Below are positions 42,069-51,559 of a DNA stretch of 64,000 bases, one piece after another. The stretch comes from Oceanobacter sp045430275 (GTDB lineage Bacteria; Pseudomonadota; Gammaproteobacteria; Pseudomonadales; Oceanobacteraceae). The DNA lies in assembly GCA_045430275.1 (NCBI GenBank), contig JAILXU010000004.1, positions 190,370-254,369 of the forward strand, written 5' to 3'. Positions within the stretch are counted from its first letter, which is position 1, and each line of letters opens with the position of its first letter. A program made the translations under genes and the position numbers. The notes under the pieces are model-generated. The model searched no databases and had not been told where the DNA came from. It saw only the letters and a program-made list of their open reading frames with translations.

Positions 42069-42336
42069 AATGCAGTGCTCGTAATAATATCCAATAAGAG
42101 TATCATCGATACCTGTTTGGTCTTCGCTGCTTGCCAATGAATTTTTGGCTGAGGTGCCTCTGAATCATTCTCCAACAATTGGAGATAATGCCATCGTTCA
42201 TCACCTAAGCGGCTTCCCCGTGTCACAGTTCAGCGTCTTCGATGCTAAAGAGCAATCAGAAAAAATGCAAAAACAGCCTTTGTCATTCGGATGAATGCGC
42301 TCTGCCATGGAAAGACCTTGAATACCTCATTGAGCG

Positions 42337-43659
42337 TTATACACCCGTTGAACCACCTCCTGCCTCGCCACTTTCAAACACCACCGTCATATGCAGCACC
42401 GAATCACGCTGCTGTTCCTGCAATGCCCAGTCAAAGCGGGTCACGATTTTACGAATCAGTTTCAGCCCCAGGCCAAAGCCGGTCTGGTTTTGGGGTTGTT
42501 GTCCTGAAGTCGTCTGGTCCGTCGGAGTCTGGCTGGCTGAGTGCGGCAGGGTGTTGCTGACGGTCACGCTGCGTTCGTCCTGAATAATCCGAATCTCGCC
42601 ATCGGTGGTATGCTGAAAGGCGTTGCGAATAATATTGCTGACCAGTATCCGAAAGGCGGCTTCCGGTAGCGCTAGCGTGCAAGGCTGGGTCTGTACCGAC
42701 AGGGTGATGGCCTTGCCAGTCAGCAGGTAATTCAGCTCCTGAATCACCTGTTGCAAGGTGTTCTGAATATCCACCGGGCTGGTTTCTATCACCTCCTGAC
42801 TATCACGGCTTAGCCACAGCAGGGTTTCTGTCATGCCTTTCATGGTCAGGGTGGCGCGCAGAATGCGATCCCGTACCTCGCGCTCCTTGGGCGTTGGATT
42901 CGGGCTGATTTTATCCAGCAGGGTGGCGTTGCTGCGCAGGGTGGTGATGGGGGTGCGCAGTTCGTGGCTGGCAAAGCCGAGAAATTCCTTCTCTCGTTCC
43001 AGAGTCTGATTCATGTCTTTCAGGTTTTCCTGAAGAATCGCCGCCAGTTGGTTCAACTCGTCGTATTGAAAGTCGGGCGGTGTGTCGTTGGCCTGATTCA
43101 GATCCAGGGTTCTGGCCCAGTCATACAGCGCTTGCACCGGGGAAGTCAGATTGCTGAGGATTTTGTAGATGATCGCAACGAAGGCTATCAGCGAGCCAAT
43201 GCCCCACAGGGTAATCATCACCATGGGGTCGAGGCCTTCGAGCCTGGGCTTGTCTTTTTTGGCGTGCTCCATCTTTTTGGAAATATAGCGCAGCTCACCG
43301 GCTTCATTCAGGGCCGACAGCAGGGAGTAGGACTTCTCTGGCGGCGCGAAGTACCACCAGTTTTCCATATGCAGTTGCAGCTCGTAGTGCTGTTGCGGTG
43401 GATCAGGAAAAATACGCCGAATGTCAGCCGGTACAGCTTGCCAGTCGCGGGTGACGTGATAGCCGAAGTCGGTGACGAGTGAAGTCTCACCGTCCGGGAG
43501 CAAATCGGCTGCTCTGGTCATTTGCCATTTTTGCACCGAGTCGAAGCCATCGAGAAAATACCGGGTGCCCTGGTAGGTCAACAGGGCCGACATGCAAAGC
43601 GCCAGCAGCGTGATCCAGAACAGTACGTAGGTTTTCACACGGCGAGGTTTTTGCTTCAT
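42337..43659 (-). CDS. Sensor histidine kinase of the RND efflux operon
   Basis: This 440-aa inner-membrane kinase has a first helix (about residues 12-30), a periplasmic domain (31-145), a second helix (146-168), a HAMP-like linker, HisKA with H232 (GFASHELRTPIT) and HATPase with N-box NIIRNAFQH and GFGLGLKLI. The G1 box between them is replaced by a Thr/Gln/Ser-rich segment without a clear DxGxG, so ATP binding may be unusual. It is the last gene of the operon and overlaps its response regulator by 4 bp. It probably senses an envelope-active compound and tunes pump expression; the signal is unknown. Confidence 0.88.
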   Translation of the reverse strand: MKQKPRRVKTYVLFWITLLALCMSALLTYQGTRYFLDGFDSVQKWQMTRAADLLPDGETSLVTDFGYHVTRDWQAVPADIRRIFPDPPQQHYELQLHMENWWYFAPPEKSYSLLSALNEAGELRYISKKMEHAKKDKPRLEGLDPMVMITLWGIGSLIAFVAIIYKILSNLTSPVQALYDWARTLDLNQANDTPPDFQYDELNQLAAILQENLKDMNQTLEREKEFLGFASHELRTPITTLRSNATLLDKISPNPTPKEREVRDRILRATLTMKGMTETLLWLSRDSQEVIETSPVDIQNTLQQVIQELNYLLTGKAITLSVQTQPCTLALPEAAFRILVSNIIRNAFQHTTDGEIRIIQDERSVTVSNTLPHSASQTPTDQTTSGQQPQNQTGFGLGLKLIRKIVTRFDWALQEQQRDSVLHMTVVFESGEAGGGSTGV

Positions 43660-44348
43660 TCAGGTTTGGCCCCGGCTTGAGGGTGGGCTGAGAGAAAAAA
43701 GCCAAATCCGGCGGCGGTTTGCAATCGCTGACCGGCACCCGCGGCATCGAGGGCTTTGCGCACGTTGTGAATATGCACGCGTAGCTTGTTGCTGTCTGGC
43801 AGCTCATCACCCCAGACCTTGCGAATCAGATCCGTTTGGGACACCGGGTTCGGGCTGGAATGCATCAGAGCCTGAAGCAATTTGAAACCGGTCGGGCTGA
43901 GTTTGACCGGCTTCTGATCGACGCTGACCTGACGGCTGTTCAGGTTGAGCTGGATTGGCCCGACGCGCAACACCGATGCCTGACCACTGCGGCGCTTGGC
44001 CAGCGCCTGCAAGCGCACAATCAGCTCCTCGATCTCGAACGGTTTGATCATGTAGTCGTCGGTTCCAGCGGTGAAGCCTTCGAGCTTGTTCGACAGGGTA
44101 TCCCGTGCGGTCAGCATCAGAACCGGCGTGTCATCACCGGCTGCGCGGATTTGCTGGCATAACGACAAGCCGTCCAGGCCCGGCATATTGATGTCCAGAA
44201 TCAGCACGTCGTAGCGGTTGTTTTCCACCAGCGCCCGGCCTTCCAGACCGTTGGCGGCGTAGTCGCACAAAATCTGCTCCAGTTCCAGGTGATCGATCAC
44301 CGACAGCGCCAGATCACGATCATCTTCTACCAGCAGTACGTTCAGCAT
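43656..44348 (-). CDS. OmpR/PhoB-family response regulator of the efflux operon
   Basis: This 230-aa regulator has a receiver domain (residues 1-118, D52 in LILDINMPG, K in MIKPFE) and a winged-helix DNA-binding domain (about 130-222, with KLRVHIHNVRKAL). It resembles the PmrA/QseB branch. It overlaps the pump gene by 7 bp and its cognate kinase by 4 bp. A direct repeat of the type bound by PmrA/QseB regulators lies in front of the operon (50112-50128), so autoregulation of pump and regulator is likely. Confidence 0.92.
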   Translation of the reverse strand: MLNVLLVEDDRDLALSVIDHLELEQILCDYAANGLEGRALVENNRYDVLILDINMPGLDGLSLCQQIRAAGDDTPVLMLTARDTLSNKLEGFTAGTDDYMIKPFEIEELIVRLQALAKRRSGQASVLRVGPIQLNLNSRQVSVDQKPVKLSPTGFKLLQALMHSSPNPVSQTDLIRKVWGDELPDSNKLRVHIHNVRKALDAAGAGQRLQTAAGFGFFLSAHPQAGAKPE

Positions 44349-47300
44349 TGGGTTTCCTCGGGCAGCGTCTGGGTCGGTGATTCGGTTTGACGGCGTTGAA
44401 ACAGCGTCGCCAGGTCGTACTGAATCATCAGCATGGCGGGAATGATGATCAGGGTAATCACGGTAGCAAATAAAATACCGTACCCCAGAGAGGCCGCCGC
44501 CGGAATGATAAATTGCGCCTGGGTTGAGGTTTCGCTCAACAAGGGAGCCAATCCGGCAAAGGTGGTGAGCGAGGTCAGCAAGACCGGACGAATCCGACCG
44601 GTGCAGGCTTCAAGAATGGCGTCGCGCTGGGCCAGCCCGCTGCTGCGGTTTTCATTGAAGCGCGACACCAACAACAGACTGTCGTTCACCACCACGCCGC
44701 TGAGTGCCACGATGCCATTAAAGGACAGCACGCTCAGCATCATATCGTTCGACCAGTGGCCCAGAATTGCCCCGACCAGCCCAAACGGAATCGCACTCAT
44801 AATAATCACCGGCTGAACATAGGAACGCAGTGGAATGGCCAGCAGAATATAAATGGCCATCATGGCGATGATAAACAGTTCGGTCATGGAGCCGGCGGTT
44901 TCGGCCTGTTCTTCCGCTTCACCGGCAAAGTGGATGTCCAGATCCGGGTAGCGCTGTTGCAGCTCGGGCACCAGTGTTTCTTGCAGTTGTTGCACCAGCT
45001 CGGTGGCAGAAATGATGTCTTTATCGACGCTGGCACTGACGTAATACGCCTGCAAGCCGCCAATGCGAGTGCGCTCGTTTTGCTGGTAGTCCTCGGTCAC
45101 ACTGGCGACCGTCGACAGTGGCACCACGGAGCCATTCGGCAGCCGTACCTTGGCATTGATGATGTTGCTGAGGTCGCGGCGCTGGGACGCCGGGTAGCGA
45201 ATGCGTACCTTGATTTCGTCCTTGCCACGCTGGTAGCGCTGCACGATCTCGCCACCAAACGCCTGTAACACCTGGCGCGACAGGTCAGCGGTGGTTACGC
45301 CGAGTGCATAGCCTTGTGGCGTCAGGGCAAATCGCAGTTGGTTCTGGCCGCTGTGGAAGTTGTCGTCCATGCCCTGTACGCCGTCGATGGTTGCCAGCGT
45401 TTCAAGAAAGCGCTCACCGGCAAATTCCAGCGATTCAGTATTCCAGGCTTTCAGCTCGACCTTGAATTCCTTGCCACCGCCGAAGCCGGAACGCACATCC
45501 AGCGACTTGATGCCTTCCAGCGTGCCGGTCAGCGACTTCCATTGGCGCGTAAATTCGTTAATGGAATAGCGGGCGTTATCGTTCAGTTCTACCGTGACCG
45601 AACCGCTGAAGTCGTTGGTGGCCACAATCTCGACCGTGCCCAACCCGGACGGTTGATCCGGGCCAGACAATTGCCGATCAGCGGCGTCGGCCAGTTGCTC
45701 CAGTTGCATCAGGTTCTGCCGGGTGAGGCCGTAGCTGGCGTCGTTCTGCATGGTCATGCTGGCGGAAATCACCGAACCGGGAATGTCCGGGAAGAAGCCC
45801 ACCCGCACGCTGCCGTTAAACGGCATGCTCATCACCAGCACAAATACCGTGAACGACACCAGCAGGGCGGCGTAACGGAACTGGATCACCTGGCGGATCA
45901 AGGGTGCGTACAGACGTTCTGTCACCCACATCAGGCCAGAATCGCAGCGGTGCTGAATGCGCGCCCAAGTGTCTTTCCAGCCGGGGCCGATCTTGCGATG
46001 GGTATCCATATGGGCGAGGTGAGCAGGCAGGATCAGCTTGGATTCCACCACCGACAACATCAGGCAGATGGCCACAATCACCGCAAACTGGGAATACACC
46101 TGTCCCATGCCACCCTCTACATTGGCCAATGCCACAAACACCGCCACCGTGGTCAACACACCAAACACAGTGGGCACCGCCACACGTTGGGTGCCACGAA
46201 TGGTGCTACCGAGGGTATCGCCGTGTTTGCGCCGGGTTTCGTAGATGCTTTCGCCCACCACCACGGCGTCATCGACCACGATCCCCAGCGCCAGAATAAA
46301 GCCGAAGGTGGTCATTTCGTTGATCGACATGCCGGTGAACTGCTCGGTCATAAAAAACAGCGTGCCGCAGAAGATAAACGGCAATCCGGCCACCACCCAC
46401 AGGGCTACCCGCAGGTTCAGAAACAGCGCCAGCACGATAAACACCAGCGTGATGCCCGACAGGGCGTTCTTGATCAGCAAGGCCAGACGATCCCGGATCA
46501 GCTCGCTGCCGTCGTTCCAGGTTTCAATCGAGACGTTATCGGGCAGCGAGGCCGATGCCTGCCACTGGCTGACCACGCGATCGGCCTGTTCCACCAGTTT
46601 GATCACATCGCCGGTCTCATTGACGGTCAGCTCCAGACCGATGCCATTGAGGCCGTTGTAACGCGCCAGTGTGAAGCTCTGGTCGGTGAAAGTATCTTCA
46701 ATTCGGCTGATATCGCCCAATCGCACCACGGCCCCGGAGCTGTCTGTTACGACCGGAATGCGTGAGAACTGCTCGGCGTAATAGGCCTGCTCCGAGACTT
46801 TCAGGCGCACAATCTGATCTTCGCTGCGCAAACTGGTGGACAGTGCCGAGGCTGATTCGGCGTTGACCGCGTTCTGAACGTCGGTCAGGGTCAGGCCGTA
46901 GGCTTCCAGCCGGGCTTCGTCAATTTCAATCGACAGCAGCTTTTCGGCTTTGCCCTTGAACGTCACCTCACTGATCTGGCTCTGGGCCAGCAAGTCGATC
47001 TTGATGCGCTCGGCCAGGGTTTGCAGGGTGGTGCGGTCGGTGTCGCCGTAGATTTTGATCGAATAGGCGTGCTCGTTCAGTTGCTGCTTTTCGATCACCG
47101 GGTTCTCGGCATCGACCGGGAAGTTATACACTGCATCGACCTTGCTTTTGACGTCCCGCAGCAGGGTGTCCAGATCGTAGCCACTGTTGCCTTCCACTGT
47201 GATGGTGGAACTGTTGGCGTCGGAAACCGAAGTGACGCGCTTGATGCCGGTGACGCTGGCCAGGGCTTCTTCCACTTTCAGGGCAATGCCTTCTTCGGTC

Positions 47301-47488
47301 AGCACCGGATCGCCGCTGTCGTAGGCCATGGAGATGATGACCGAGTCAGCAGGCCAGGGCGGGAAAGCTTCTTTGCGCAGGCCGTCAATGGACAGAAAGC
47401 CAAGCAGGATAATACAGATCATCAGCAGGTTGGCGGCGACGCTGTTGCCTGCAAACCAGGCGATGATGCCGCTGTGATTCTGGTTCAT
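44342..47488 (-). CDS. RND efflux transporter permease
   Basis: This 1048-aa inner-membrane pump is of the HAE1/AcrB superfamily: a first helix at about residues 12-33 (NSVAANLLMICIILLGF), two large periplasmic loops, a helix cluster near 340-540 with the proton-relay region ALGIVVDDAVVVGE, and a second cluster near 860-1030 with GRIRPVLLTSLTTFAGL. It exports its substrate by proton antiport through the adaptor and outer-membrane channel encoded upstream. The sequence belongs to a less-studied branch (start SGIIAWFAGNSVAAN), so substrates cannot be predicted. It overlaps the adaptor gene by 4 bp. Confidence 0.93.
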   Translation of the reverse strand: MNQNHSGIIAWFAGNSVAANLLMICIILLGFLSIDGLRKEAFPPWPADSVIISMAYDSGDPVLTEEGIALKVEEALASVTGIKRVTSVSDANSSTITVEGNSGYDLDTLLRDVKSKVDAVYNFPVDAENPVIEKQQLNEHAYSIKIYGDTDRTTLQTLAERIKIDLLAQSQISEVTFKGKAEKLLSIEIDEARLEAYGLTLTDVQNAVNAESASALSTSLRSEDQIVRLKVSEQAYYAEQFSRIPVVTDSSGAVVRLGDISRIEDTFTDQSFTLARYNGLNGIGLELTVNETGDVIKLVEQADRVVSQWQASASLPDNVSIETWNDGSELIRDRLALLIKNALSGITLVFIVLALFLNLRVALWVVAGLPFIFCGTLFFMTEQFTGMSINEMTTFGFILALGIVVDDAVVVGESIYETRRKHGDTLGSTIRGTQRVAVPTVFGVLTTVAVFVALANVEGGMGQVYSQFAVIVAICLMLSVVESKLILPAHLAHMDTHRKIGPGWKDTWARIQHRCDSGLMWVTERLYAPLIRQVIQFRYAALLVSFTVFVLVMSMPFNGSVRVGFFPDIPGSVISASMTMQNDASYGLTRQNLMQLEQLADAADRQLSGPDQPSGLGTVEIVATNDFSGSVTVELNDNARYSINEFTRQWKSLTGTLEGIKSLDVRSGFGGGKEFKVELKAWNTESLEFAGERFLETLATIDGVQGMDDNFHSGQNQLRFALTPQGYALGVTTADLSRQVLQAFGGEIVQRYQRGKDEIKVRIRYPASQRRDLSNIINAKVRLPNGSVVPLSTVASVTEDYQQNERTRIGGLQAYYVSASVDKDIISATELVQQLQETLVPELQQRYPDLDIHFAGEAEEQAETAGSMTELFIIAMMAIYILLAIPLRSYVQPVIIMSAIPFGLVGAILGHWSNDMMLSVLSFNGIVALSGVVVNDSLLLVSRFNENRSSGLAQRDAILEACTGRIRPVLLTSLTTFAGLAPLLSETSTQAQFIIPAAASLGYGILFATVITLIIIPAMLMIQYDLATLFQRRQTESPTQTLPEETQC

Positions 47489-48687
47489 GGCGTCACCTGG
47501 CGGGAAGATTCAGTGGAAGAAACAGCCATCTCAGAGACGGTTACGTTGCCAGGAGTCACTTTCATGCCCGGTAGGTAGCTGCCCAGCGGTGTGGTGACAA
47601 TCGGAGTGGCGGCCAATGAACCATCGTCGGACAGATAGACCTTGTCACCCATGCGAAGGCGAACGTTGGCGCGTTGTTTGGTCAGCAGGTGGTTGTCATC
47701 AACCTGCCAGATTTCGTTGTTGCGGGTGATGGCCGACGCCGGAACCTGCCACACATTGGTCAGGGTTTTGCCGGGAATTTCAGCTTCGATAAAAGTGCCG
47801 GGATAGAGCGGTGGTTGCTGATCCAGCGGCTTATCGACGCGCACGATCAGGGCACGCTGGCGGGTGTTGCTGTCGATGTGCTGGGCCACCCGATCAACAT
47901 AGCCTTGCCAGTGCTGGCTGCTTTCGGTGTCGTGCAGCGTAACGGCCCAGTTGGCCGGAAGTGTTGATGCGGTTGGCAGATTTTGCCAGTCGGTGCTCGA
48001 CAGCGGCACCGTCAGCTCGACCTGATCGGTTCCGTACAGCGCCGCCAGCTCGGTGCCGGTTTGCACGTAACTGCCCAGCTCGGCTGTGCGATTGACGACC
48101 AGAGCATTAAACGGTGCCCGCACCACGGTTTTTTTCAGATCAGAGCGGGCTTTCTGGAGCGTGCGGCGAGCATGATCAACCGCTGCCTGAGCGGCCTTGA
48201 CCTGAGGTTCGTACAGCGCCAGTTGTGAATCCGGTGACCCTGACAACCCGGAGCGCTGCCATTCGGCCTTGGCCTGAGTGCGGTTCAGTTGTTGCTGCAA
48301 CAGGGTGACTTCGGCGGCTGCCAGAGCGGATTCAGCGCTGGCGACGGCTTCGCGGTATGGCTGGTCGTCGATGGTCAGCAGCACCGCACCGGCTTGCAGT
48401 TGTGTGCCGCTTTTGAACGCATCCGCCACTGAGACAACTTTGCCGCTGACTTCGGCAGCCAGATTCAGGCGTTGAACCGGCGTGACTTCGCCATAGCCGG
48501 TAATGCGGGCTTTAAACGTGCCGCTGATCGGCTGAACGGTGCTGACTTTGGGATAGCTCTTGGGGGCAGTTGCTGCGGGTGGCATACCGGGGCCGCCTTC
48601 GGCATTGTCACCCAGCGAGATAGCGCCAAACAGGCAAGCAGCTGCCACACCGGTGGCCGCAATCTGTACTTTGATGATTTTTTTCAT
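47485..48687 (-). CDS. RND periplasmic adaptor (membrane-fusion protein)
   Basis: This 400-aa HlyD/AcrA-like protein has an N-terminal membrane or signal segment (residues 6-26), a lipoyl half-motif (LNLAAEVSGKVVSVADAFKSGTQLQAG), a coiled-coil hairpin (about 115-190), the second lipoyl half (VVRAPFNALVVNRTAELGSYVQTGTELA) and beta-barrel and membrane-proximal domains. It joins the inner-membrane pump to the outer-membrane channel. Both ends overlap neighbours by 4 bp (TolC-like gene upstream, pump gene downstream). Confidence 0.93.
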   Translation of the reverse strand: MKKIIKVQIAATGVAAACLFGAISLGDNAEGGPGMPPAATAPKSYPKVSTVQPISGTFKARITGYGEVTPVQRLNLAAEVSGKVVSVADAFKSGTQLQAGAVLLTIDDQPYREAVASAESALAAAEVTLLQQQLNRTQAKAEWQRSGLSGSPDSQLALYEPQVKAAQAAVDHARRTLQKARSDLKKTVVRAPFNALVVNRTAELGSYVQTGTELAALYGTDQVELTVPLSSTDWQNLPTASTLPANWAVTLHDTESSQHWQGYVDRVAQHIDSNTRQRALIVRVDKPLDQQPPLYPGTFIEAEIPGKTLTNVWQVPASAITRNNEIWQVDDNHLLTKQRANVRLRMGDKVYLSDDGSLAATPIVTTPLGSYLPGMKVTPGNVTVSEMAVSSTESSRQVTP

Positions 48688-50051
48688 GATTTGACTCCGA
48701 GCCCTAATGCCAGCCCAAGGGATACGCGGTTGGATAAACGGTTGTAGATCAGTCGGGTTTTCTGAACCTGAAGGTCAAAGGTTTGGGTTTGAATCGTGAG
48801 TAGGTCGAGGAAGCTCACCAGCCCTTGTCGATACTTGTTCTGGTACACCTCGAAGCTGCGCTCGGCGTTGTCCAGCGCGTCCTGAATGTGCGCCTGCTGC
48901 TGCATCAGGGTTTTTTCCTGGCCGATGGCGTCTTCCACTTCCCGGACGGCGGTCAGCAGGGTTTCCTGATAGGCCCAGTAGCGTTGTTCCGCACTCAGGT
49001 CGGCCTGGCGGGCCTGGGCGCGCAATTTGTCACCCTGAAACAGAGGCGCGGTCAACTGGTTCAGCAGGCTCCAGACCGGGCTGGTAAACAGCGACTCCCG
49101 AAAGGACGCGCTGCTTTGCGCCAGCGACAGGCTCATCGACAGCGACGGCAACAGCGATTTATAGGCAATGGCGCTGTTTAGGTCGGCGATGCGGATATCC
49201 AGATAGGCTTGTTGCAAATCCGGGCGACGGCCCAGATCCTGCTCTGGCACCGAGGCCAATGGCACCTCAACACCCGGATAAGCCAGCGTTGTGTTGGGTT
49301 GGTAGCGGGTGTCACCCAGTGTTTCACCCAGTAAAACGGCCATGGCGCGCTGCAAGGTTTGCTGGCTTTCCCGGTAGGCGCTGAGTGTTGCCCTCGACGA
49401 TGCGCTGCGGCTGCGGGCGGAATCCAGATCGGTCAGCTCATCCAGCCCCTTGCGGTAGCGTTCGACAATGGTGGTTTCGTTCTGCTCCAGCACTCGCAAG
49501 CGCTGGCGTTCGATCTCGATTAACTGGCTCTGCTGCACCAGTTGCAGCCAGGTATCCATGATCGACGAGGCGAGTAAATCGCGGGCGTATTGATCTTCGG
49601 CCTGCTGTTTGGTCAGCGTGGCGGTACTGATATCGACGCCATCTTGCAGCTTTTGCAGCCAGTCCAGCGTCCAGCTCACCTGCACACCGCTCTGGTAAAC
49701 CGCGTCGGTGTCCTCGGTTTTGGTGTGCGACAGATTCAGGTTGGCGTGGGGCAGGCGTTCGCCTTTGGCGTCGGTGATGTTCTCGCGCGCTATCTGAATC
49801 GCCAAGGCGGTCTGACGCACGCCGGGGTTGTTCTCCAGCCCCCGCTGAATCAATGCCTGCACCTGCTCGGAAGGCATCAGATCGGTCAGATAGGTACGCT
49901 GACTGGCGTCGGGCAATGTTTGCTGCCAACTTTCCAGCGCCTGCAAAGGGGCATCGGACTGGCTGGCAAAATCACTGCCGCCCAGAGACGAGCACCCGGC
50001 CAGTGCGACCAGCAGGCAGGGTAAAATCAATCGGGGTGTGTGTTGTTTCAT
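48684..50051 (-). CDS. Outer-membrane efflux channel lipoprotein (TolC/OprM family)
   Basis: This protein of about 455 aa has a lipoprotein signal peptide (lipobox VALAGC) and two outer-membrane efflux repeats, each with long helices (for example residues 60-230 and 260-440). It forms the trimeric outer-membrane exit duct. The ATG at 50051 starts the signal peptide; an in-frame TTG at 50072 adds seven polar residues and is less likely. It is the first gene of the five-gene efflux operon and lies 61 bp from the PmrA-type repeat. Confidence 0.92.
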   Translation of the reverse strand: MKQHTPRLILPCLLVALAGCSSLGGSDFASQSDAPLQALESWQQTLPDASQRTYLTDLMPSEQVQALIQRGLENNPGVRQTALAIQIARENITDAKGERLPHANLNLSHTKTEDTDAVYQSGVQVSWTLDWLQKLQDGVDISTATLTKQQAEDQYARDLLASSIMDTWLQLVQQSQLIEIERQRLRVLEQNETTIVERYRKGLDELTDLDSARSRSASSRATLSAYRESQQTLQRAMAVLLGETLGDTRYQPNTTLAYPGVEVPLASVPEQDLGRRPDLQQAYLDIRIADLNSAIAYKSLLPSLSMSLSLAQSSASFRESLFTSPVWSLLNQLTAPLFQGDKLRAQARQADLSAEQRYWAYQETLLTAVREVEDAIGQEKTLMQQQAHIQDALDNAERSFEVYQNKYRQGLVSFLDLLTIQTQTFDLQVQKTRLIYNRLSNRVSLGLALGLGVKS

Positions 50052-50348
50052 CGCTTCATCGGCTACCGGCAAGTGGTGGGAAGGATTGCCGGTCAGGGTA
50101 TGAAGGCGGGCATTAAGGAAGTGTTAAGGGGCAGTCTTTGTGCTCTGACTATGAGCAAGCCTCATGTTTATATGAAACCATGCCATTTTTGTGCATGTTC
50201 AGGGCGGGCTATACTCGCGCGCCCATTTACTGAACATCAGACCGGCTCCCGCAGGCGCTGTTATTATCAGGTAGTTAATAGCAGACAGTTCGCAGTCATT
50301 GCGGACAAACGCCGGGTTCTGGTCGGTTCCAAACAGAAGTAGTTACTT
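50052..50348. other. Divergent control region between efflux operon and TauE/SafE gene
   Basis: This 297-bp region holds no convincing gene. It contains the PmrA-type direct repeat (50112-50128) that faces the efflux operon. No ribosome-binding site stronger than AAGTAG is seen before the rightward gene at 50349. Confidence 0.5.
50112..50128 (-). promoter_or_regulatory. PmrA/QseB-type direct repeat before the efflux operon
   Basis: On the minus strand the site reads CTTAAC-ACTTC-CTTAAT: two hexamers in direct repeat with a 5-bp spacer, an 11-bp period. It closely follows the PmrA box pattern YTTAAK-N5-YTTAAK, with one mismatch in the last base of the first hexamer. It is 61 bp upstream of the first gene of an operon that encodes an OmpR-family regulator of that type. 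Confidence 0.65.
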
Positions 50349-51176
50349 ATGAGTATTGAATTGATCACCGCGAATATTCCGACCTTGCTGGCATTGATTG
50401 CCACGGGTGTGTTTGCGGGCCTTTTGGCGGGTTTGCTGGGCGTTGGCGGTGGTATTGTGATTGTGCCCGTGCTGTTTTTCCTGTTTCAGGGATTTGGCGT
50501 TTCAGCCGAGTCGGCCATGCTGGTGGCCACGGCGACGTCGCTGGCGACCATCGTTCCAACCTCCATCAGTTCGATTCGGTCGCACAACAAAAAGGGCAAT
50601 GTGGACTTCGAGCTGTTGAAGCGCTGGGCGGTATTTATTCTGGTTGGCGTGTTGGTCGGCAGTTGGTTGGTGACTCGTGTTGATGGCACCTGGCTAACGC
50701 TGTTGTTCGGTGTGATTGCGACCTTGTCGGCGCTCAATATGCTGTTCCGAACCGGCAAGTCGGCGCTGTTCAGCGAGCTTCCAGGCAAAGCCGGACAAAC
50801 GGTGATGGGAACGTCGATTGGCTTTTTCAGCTCCATGGTAGGAATCGGTGGTGGCACCATTTCTGTGCCGTTGCTGACGTTGTATAACTACCCGGCTCAC
50901 AAAGCGGTTGGTACGGCAGCGGCAATCGGTTTGATTATTTCCTTGCCGGGCGCAATAACGATGCTGGTCTTGGGCAGTACGCCTGCGGATGCACCGGCTG
51001 GCACGCTGGGGCTGGTCAATTTTATTGGCTTTATCTGCATTGTGCCGCTGACGGTCGTGTTTGCACCGGTTGGGGCGTCGATTGCCTCCCGCCTGGATGC
51101 TGGCAAGCTGAAGAAAATATTCGCTGTGGTGTTGCTGATCACTGGCTTGCGCATGTTGGCTCAGGTGTTTTTGTGA
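50349..51176 (+). CDS. TauE/SafE-family permease
   Basis: This 275-aa inner-membrane protein with about eight helices carries the family marks GVGGGIVIVPVLFF near residue 35 and GIGGGTISVPLLTLYNYP near residue 160, the two internal repeats. Proteins of this family export sulfite, sulfoacetate or other small sulfur or organic anions; the substrate here is not evident. It is a single gene, divergent from the efflux operon. Confidence 0.9.
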   Translation: MSIELITANIPTLLALIATGVFAGLLAGLLGVGGGIVIVPVLFFLFQGFGVSAESAMLVATATSLATIVPTSISSIRSHNKKGNVDFELLKRWAVFILVGVLVGSWLVTRVDGTWLTLLFGVIATLSALNMLFRTGKSALFSELPGKAGQTVMGTSIGFFSSMVGIGGGTISVPLLTLYNYPAHKAVGTAAAIGLIISLPGAITMLVLGSTPADAPAGTLGLVNFIGFICIVPLTVVFAPVGASIASRLDAGKLKKIFAVVLLITGLRMLAQVFL

Positions 51177-51232
51177 TAGTCAGCTGATTTCTGCCGGGTC
51201 TGGCTGGCAGAAACATGCACTCCAGCAGGCTG

Positions 51233-51559
51233 CTAATCGTCAAGTAGCTTCAGGTTGGCCTTGCGTTGTTTTTTCATTTGCGTGTAAAAATTCTCGTGAG
51301 ACCCCAAATGAAGCAGATAGAGTTCCAGTTTGCGTTCTACCCAAGCATATCCCAATAACGCAAGCTGAGATCCAAGCCTGAACTTATGCACTCTGAGGTG
51401 AGCCAGATCTCCTTTCTTTTGCTCGTCAAGCTCTGGGTTTTCGATGATTTTTTCTATTTCATCTTCGACGATTTCAAGTTGAGAGTCTGGCAGTTTTTTG
51501 AGGTCTTTTTCAAAACAACGGGACTCGTATACGTCAATTTCGTTTTGTGCGTCTGACAT
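51233..51559 (-). CDS. RelE/ParE-family toxin
   Basis: This 108-aa RelE/ParE-fold protein contains the typical beta-core LAHLRVHKFRLGSQLALLGYAW and a final strand-helix LYLLHLGSHENFYTQMK. Such toxins cleave mRNA on the ribosome or block gyrase. Its start overlaps the antitoxin gene by 26 bp, the usual antitoxin-first arrangement. The C-terminus is extended by a Lys-rich helix. Activity cannot be confirmed by eye. Confidence 0.85.
   Translation of the reverse strand: MSDAQNEIDVYESRCFEKDLKKLPDSQLEIVEDEIEKIIENPELDEQKKGDLAHLRVHKFRLGSQLALLGYAWVERKLELYLLHLGSHENFYTQMKKQRKANLKLLDD

Noticed and set aside
42331..42337. GTTATAC at the end of the efflux kinase gene as an attC core
   Set aside because: It is formed by the last codon and stop of the kinase gene and no foldback or cassette layout accompanies it.
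45314..46765. Long plus-strand frame opposite the RND pump gene
   Set aside because: It is the antisense shadow of a clear RND permease and encodes a His/Gln-rich non-protein-like sequence; similar long shadows opposite recB, the kdsC operon and the macroglobulin gene were rejected for the same reason.
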